Shown piece by piece: positions 59,907-64,000 of a stretch of DNA of 64,000 nt. Position 1 is the stretch's first letter. Each line of letters starts with the position of its first letter. Position numbers and translations under genes: made by a program. The stretch is from Rhizopus arrhizus. Lineage: Eukaryota > Mucoromycota > Mucoromycetes > Mucorales > Rhizopodaceae. The notes beneath the pieces were generated by a model. The model was not told the origin of the DNA. It searched no databases and worked only from the letters and a program-made list of their open reading frames with translations. The DNA is taken from NCBI GenBank assembly GCA_024220505.1, contig JAKZZE010000013.1, positions 1,426,001 through 1,490,000 of the forward strand, read 5' to 3'.

Positions 59907-62372
59907 ATGACATCAAAGCAAATGGGTAGTGGTAATGCTTCAAAGAAAATTAGAATGACAATGGCATGTGAACGATGCAGGTAATTAAATAAGTACTTGC
60001 TTTCATAGGAGGAGAAAAAAAGAAAAAAAGCTTTATAACTTTTCAATATTAGATCAAAAAAAGGTAATGCTGCAACAAAAAGAAGTATACAAATAAAGAC
60101 AGTAATTCGCTCAACTATTTCTTTTTGATTAATAAAGTAAAATGTGATTTCGCTCATCCTCAATGTGCAAGATGTCAGCAAGCTAAAGGTGAGCGAGACA
60201 TGATACGTGAGAGATTGACCAGATAAGTTAATTTTTCTGCTTATTTTATTAGCCGAGTGTTCCTATGATGGATCAGCTACACAAATCGATTTATTCAACT
60301 TGCTTAAATTAAACGAGACTGTTGAACAATTACAAAAACGTGTAGAATCAATTGAAGCCAATATGAAAGTATTATGTAATAGCACACAATATGTAACCAG
60401 CCATGTAAAAATGAATCAGGAAGCAAACGAAAAACAGAGATGTTGTGAAGCATTGAATAAGCAAGAAACACAATCAGAACTATCACCACCTAATACACAA
60501 TGGTCTTTATCTTTAACACCAAAAGGTCTAAGGATAGATACCAACATCGTTTCATTTCAAAACTTGTATGATATTTTATTATCAGGTTTATCGCAAATGG
60601 AAATACACGACTCAACAGCAGATTCAGCTTCATCCCACTCATCCTCTTCAACTGACACAGCAACTATTCTAAAGAAAAAACCATTATGGAAGTCTAGACT
60701 AAAGACATTCCCACTCTACAGTAGCTGGGAGCCAAATTACCCGTTAGCAACAAATACGAGTTATAATTATCCACTATCTAAAGAAGTGATGGACGAAATG
60801 ATGCATATTTACGTTGCCTGTTTTCTTTGTTTACCCTGTCCCGAGCCTACTCACAGTATTCCCGCACGATACCACAATGGTACTCTCGACCCTCTTTTAG
60901 CTAATGCTGTTTTTGCATGGACTGCTAGACATGCTGCAATCTTTCACAACTTATTCCCTGGTAGAGATCCCAATCAAGTGGGCGAACCTTTTTTCTTGGA
61001 AGCTAAATCGCTAATCAAAGAAAGATTTACACAGACGAGCATAGATACAATGCACAGCTTATTGATTATGTATATTTATACTATTGGCACTGTCAGTGAA
61101 AACAAAGCCAAGGTTGAGTCAGAAGCCTACATTTATTTGGGACTAGCCATACGCATGTGTCTAGATCTGAAGATGAACGAGGAAAGCAAGAGTAATAATG
61201 TGTACGAGCAAGAGAGGCATAGGCGGTACTTTTGGTCCCTTTATTTTTTAGAAACGTTGGGTACTATTCATGTCGACAAACCATTTTCACTCCCTCCAAA
61301 GACAGCTATTACCGTTAAATATCCTACTGTGATGGCACATGAAGAGGATGGTGAAATCAGATACAGAGTTGAATTTATGATTCATCGCTTTAAAATCACT
61401 CGAATCTATCGAGACATTATTCACAAAACAACAGAGGAAAAGCCGCTACTGAGCCATGTATCAGCGATTGATAAAGAATTAAAGGAATGGTATGCCCAGC
61501 TACCAAACTACTTTAGGTATGAGCCTGGAGATTTAAAAAAGCGAAAATGGGACACTCCTTCATTCAGGGAGCAAGGATGTATCAAACTCATTTCTGAGTA
61601 CTATTTTTCGCTCTGTCAACTTTACAGTCTGTTTTTTTCTAAAAGCCCCAATGAACAATCACCAATTGAACTGCTATCAAGAGAAATTTGTTTAAAAGCA
61701 GCGCATACAATAGTAGAGTTACTCGAGTGTTGGGCTCAATTAAAACAAGATTGGTGCCATTTCTCACTAGAAGGCTTGGCGATGGTTACCATGTTTTACA
61801 GTAATATCTTAGCGCAGCCTGATGATAGCGAAAATGAAGTAGCGAAAGTGAATTTAGAAAAGATAGCCAATTTACTAATTTCCTCACCTGTGCGACATCA
61901 TAAGCACGTATTTTCACTTATCAACCATATTAATAATTTATTTAAAGAGCTCTTAAATGTTCAACTAGATACCATTCACCTTTTGTCAACCTCCGTTCCT
62001 TCACAACAACCCATTGATCATAGACTTAATCACAGGCATCGATATAATAACAACTCAGTGTATATTGGAAATAGTAATAATAACCATTTGCAACCAAACC
62101 TATATTCAAACAATTTGCATTTTTCAAATGTTGCTTATACGCCAACACTGATGGATGACAGATTACTGTCATCTAACGTGATTACTTTTCAGACATCATC
62201 ATTTGCTTGCTGCAATCAAGATGTACTACCTACTGGATATAATAATAATAGCGGTCCTACTTCTTCATCGCCATCATTGTCTTCTCAAGAACTATGGATG
62301 GCCCAAGTTGATATGGAGGAAACACACCCGTTTTATGATAATAACGGTAGTAATTCAATGTTTTATCAATAA
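59907..62372 (+). CDS. Zn2Cys6 fungal transcription factor, 4 exons, 751 aa
   Basis: Exons are 59907-59980, 60053-60063, 60138-60188 and 60253-62372. The second is an 11-nt microexon, required to build the zinc cluster. The joined sequence gives C-x2-C-x6-C-x6-C-x2-C-x6-C (MACERCR, KCDFAHPQCARC, AECSYDG; residues ~21-47). A short coiled coil follows (LNETVEQLQKRVESIEANMK), as in Gal4-type dimers. The central region ~200-500 matches the fungal-specific middle homology domain by features such as RYFWSLYFLETLG and an AIRMCLDLKMN segment. The C-terminal ~120 residues are Asn/Ser-rich, probably an activation region. Target genes are unknown. Its stop lies 18 bp from the stop of the convergent Kelch gene. 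Confidence 0.9.
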
Positions 62373-62390
62373 AAAATAATGAATTTATTA

Positions 62391-64000
62391 TTAAACGTCT
62401 ATTTCAAAATTGGTAATTTGAGGTAAATAAGCGCAAGCACTTAATTCCAACATGTGTACATCATCAAACACATTCTTTCCGTCATATCCACCCAGCACAT
62501 ATAACCTAGAATCATATAATACTGTTGTATGATAACCACGTGGGTTAGGGGCTACTCCATACACTTTGCGTGCCTCCCAGCTCATGGTCACTTTGTAATG
62601 TTAGTAAAAAGTTCCTTTTTAGTATTTTCGATTTCTTACCAAGATTAAATAACAAAACATCTTGTGAATAACGTCTACCATCATGACCTCCAATTACAAA
62701 AACATAAGACCCGACTTGAGTAGATGTATGTGCCAATCTTGGTATTTTTCTATCAAGTTCAATTTGATTCCATCTGGCCGTTTCTTTAAAAAGATCATTG
62801 TAAGAATTAAAAATTTAATTTGTCTCTTTCTTACTCAAATCAAGTACGTGAACATCTTCAAAGCAATCATGCCCATCACTACCGCCAAATACAACTAATT
62901 TATCTTTAACAAGATTACTAGTGTGGTAGCCTCGAGCAGGAGGAGGATGGCCATAGGTCTCTAATTTCTCCCATTTCAATTGACCTGGTTTCGAGATATC
63001 TAACATGTGGACATCATCTAGTGCACGGGCACCATCACCACCGCCAATAATGACCAGTTTATTTTCCCATAGACAGGATGTATGAGCTCTTCGTTTAGAG
63101 GGTCTTGAGAGAGGCTCAATATCCGGCTTTGACCAAGCCAATGTCTCTATTTTACACAGAATGATGAATTACTCATTTCCTCTTTACTCTTTGTATTTAT
63201 TGTTACCTGCATCTAAAACATAAACATCTTGAAAATAATCAGGTCCATTACCACCACCAAAGAAGTAAAGTTGATGAGACTTTTTACCGTAGCCAAGATC
63301 CTTTTCAACCACAGTACAAGAGTGGGCACGACAGGGTGGAGGTCCATACTGAGGATGAACTGTACGTGGTTTCGACCAAATCATAGTGTCTAATAAATGT
63401 TAATTTATTTTATTAGTCTTTTATTCATGGTCTTATACCTGCCCATATCTAGAATATAAAGCGTATTAAAGCATGAAGAAGTATCGCATCCACCAAACAC
63501 AAATAATCGGTCGACAATTAAGTTGGCCGTGTGTGCACGTAAAGGACGCGAGGGTCCCTTACCATAGGTCAACGTACGTGACCAATACATGCCTGCAGCA
63601 GGGGCAGGAGTCGTGATTGCGTTTGTTGTGCTGATTTCAATAGCTGTTGCCAAGTGGTCAGGAGCTTTGTAGGATTTAGACGATTTGGTTCTTGATGAAG
63701 ACGACGATTTATGGATGCTGGAAGTAGAACTTGGAACAGATGGTCTTGATTTGGAATGTGTTCGAGATTTTGGTTCATGAAACGAAGTGGATTCATACGC
63801 TATGAATGATAATTAGTCTTTTTGTTGTATTGCCTTTTTACTGTGAGTAAACATACAAGCACTAACATCGGGTAGGGATCGAATAGGATGGGCTGGATAA
63901 TAAGGAGACGTAGGTACTTCATCTCGAGAGTCAGCAAACGAATGAGTAGAGCGAGGCTCATTTTCAGGAGGAAGTGTAGGTGACTCTGGACGTTGAAATC
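62391..64000 (-). CDS. Kelch-repeat protein, 3' part (start beyond the window)
   Basis: Minus-strand exons in order are >64000-63857 (open at the window edge), 63799-63443, 63389-63207, 63146-62835, 62783-62640 and 62590-62391. A Ser-rich, probably disordered N-terminal region precedes at least six Kelch units, marked by RLFVFGGCD, QLYFFGGGNG, KLVIIGGGDG, KLVVFGGSDG, YVFVIGGHDG and RLYVLGGYDG. Each unit has downstream Trp and the RAHT / RGYHT strand, so they would close a beta-propeller. Such proteins are adaptors, for example in polarity or ubiquitin ligase complexes; the exact role is unknown. The junction after 63443 fits only a GC-AG intron. The true start and length are not visible. Confidence 0.88.

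Overview
This window looks like nuclear DNA of an early-diverging fungus, most likely Mucoromycota, order Mucorales (Rhizopus/Mucor-like). It is AT-rich. Its housekeeping genes are split by many short introns (about 45-90 nt, GTAAGT-type donors), and its strongly expressed genes (enolase, SAM synthetase) have marked codon bias. Core genes are fungal in type (Rac GTPase, INO80 ATPase, Zn2Cys6 regulator, Kelch protein). I saw no rRNA, tRNA, CRISPR or bacterial-style operon. The species assignment is inference.

The window has two halves. Positions 1-36223 are a dense graveyard of nested transposable elements. In order they are: (i) about 395-7345, a two-gene DNA transposon with a Tnp2-type transposase (877 aa over four exons, intact) and a convergent 357-aa accessory gene of unknown function; its non-coding right arm carries exon-intron-like tandem repeats and a 33-bp tandem repeat; (ii) 7555-15394, a very young Ty3/gypsy chromovirus with 423-bp LTRs differing at one base and a TSD of CATTC, whose single gag-pol frame is broken in frame by a 1630-bp Tc1-like element; (iii) 15469-15797, a MITE with 16-bp terminal inverted repeats; (iv) about 15865-18175, an internal-deletion derivative of element (i); (v) 18365-21085, solo LTRs of family 'A', one disrupted by nested LTRs 'B' and 'C'; (vi) 20171-22643, a terminal repeat with subterminal repeats, then a four-exon gene for a 341-aa protein resembling a diverged serine recombinase; (vii) 22763-29291, a full-length non-LTR retrotransposon with a 17-bp TSD, whose ORF2 is cut in frame by a Tc1 element with 212-bp inverted repeats; (viii) 33214-36223, another LTR A holding LTR B, an inverted 5' fragment of gene (vi), a 63-bp minisatellite, a DDE transposase ending in poly(A), and LTR C.

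Positions 36224-64000 are gene territory: a decayed gene at 37.2-38.3 kb, Rac (38856-39624, +), a membrane-anchored BAG/Snl1-like protein (40315-41304, -), INO80 (44761-49939, +, 14 exons, 1481 aa), S-adenosylmethionine synthetase (50188-51563, -), enolase (56833-58258, +), a Zn2Cys6 transcription factor with an 11-nt microexon (59907-62372, +), and a Kelch-repeat protein cut by the window edge (62391-64000, -). These genes are single-function housekeeping or regulatory genes and do not form a pathway cluster. Long intergenic stretches (41.3-44.7, 51.8-56.8, 58.3-59.9 kb) hold only scattered decayed coding fragments.

The best candidates for something under-described are the recombinase-like gene linked to terminal and subterminal repeats, the two-gene Tnp2 element with its accessory protein and exon-intron-like arms, and the two independent, frame-preserving Tc1 insertions into retroelement polymerase genes.
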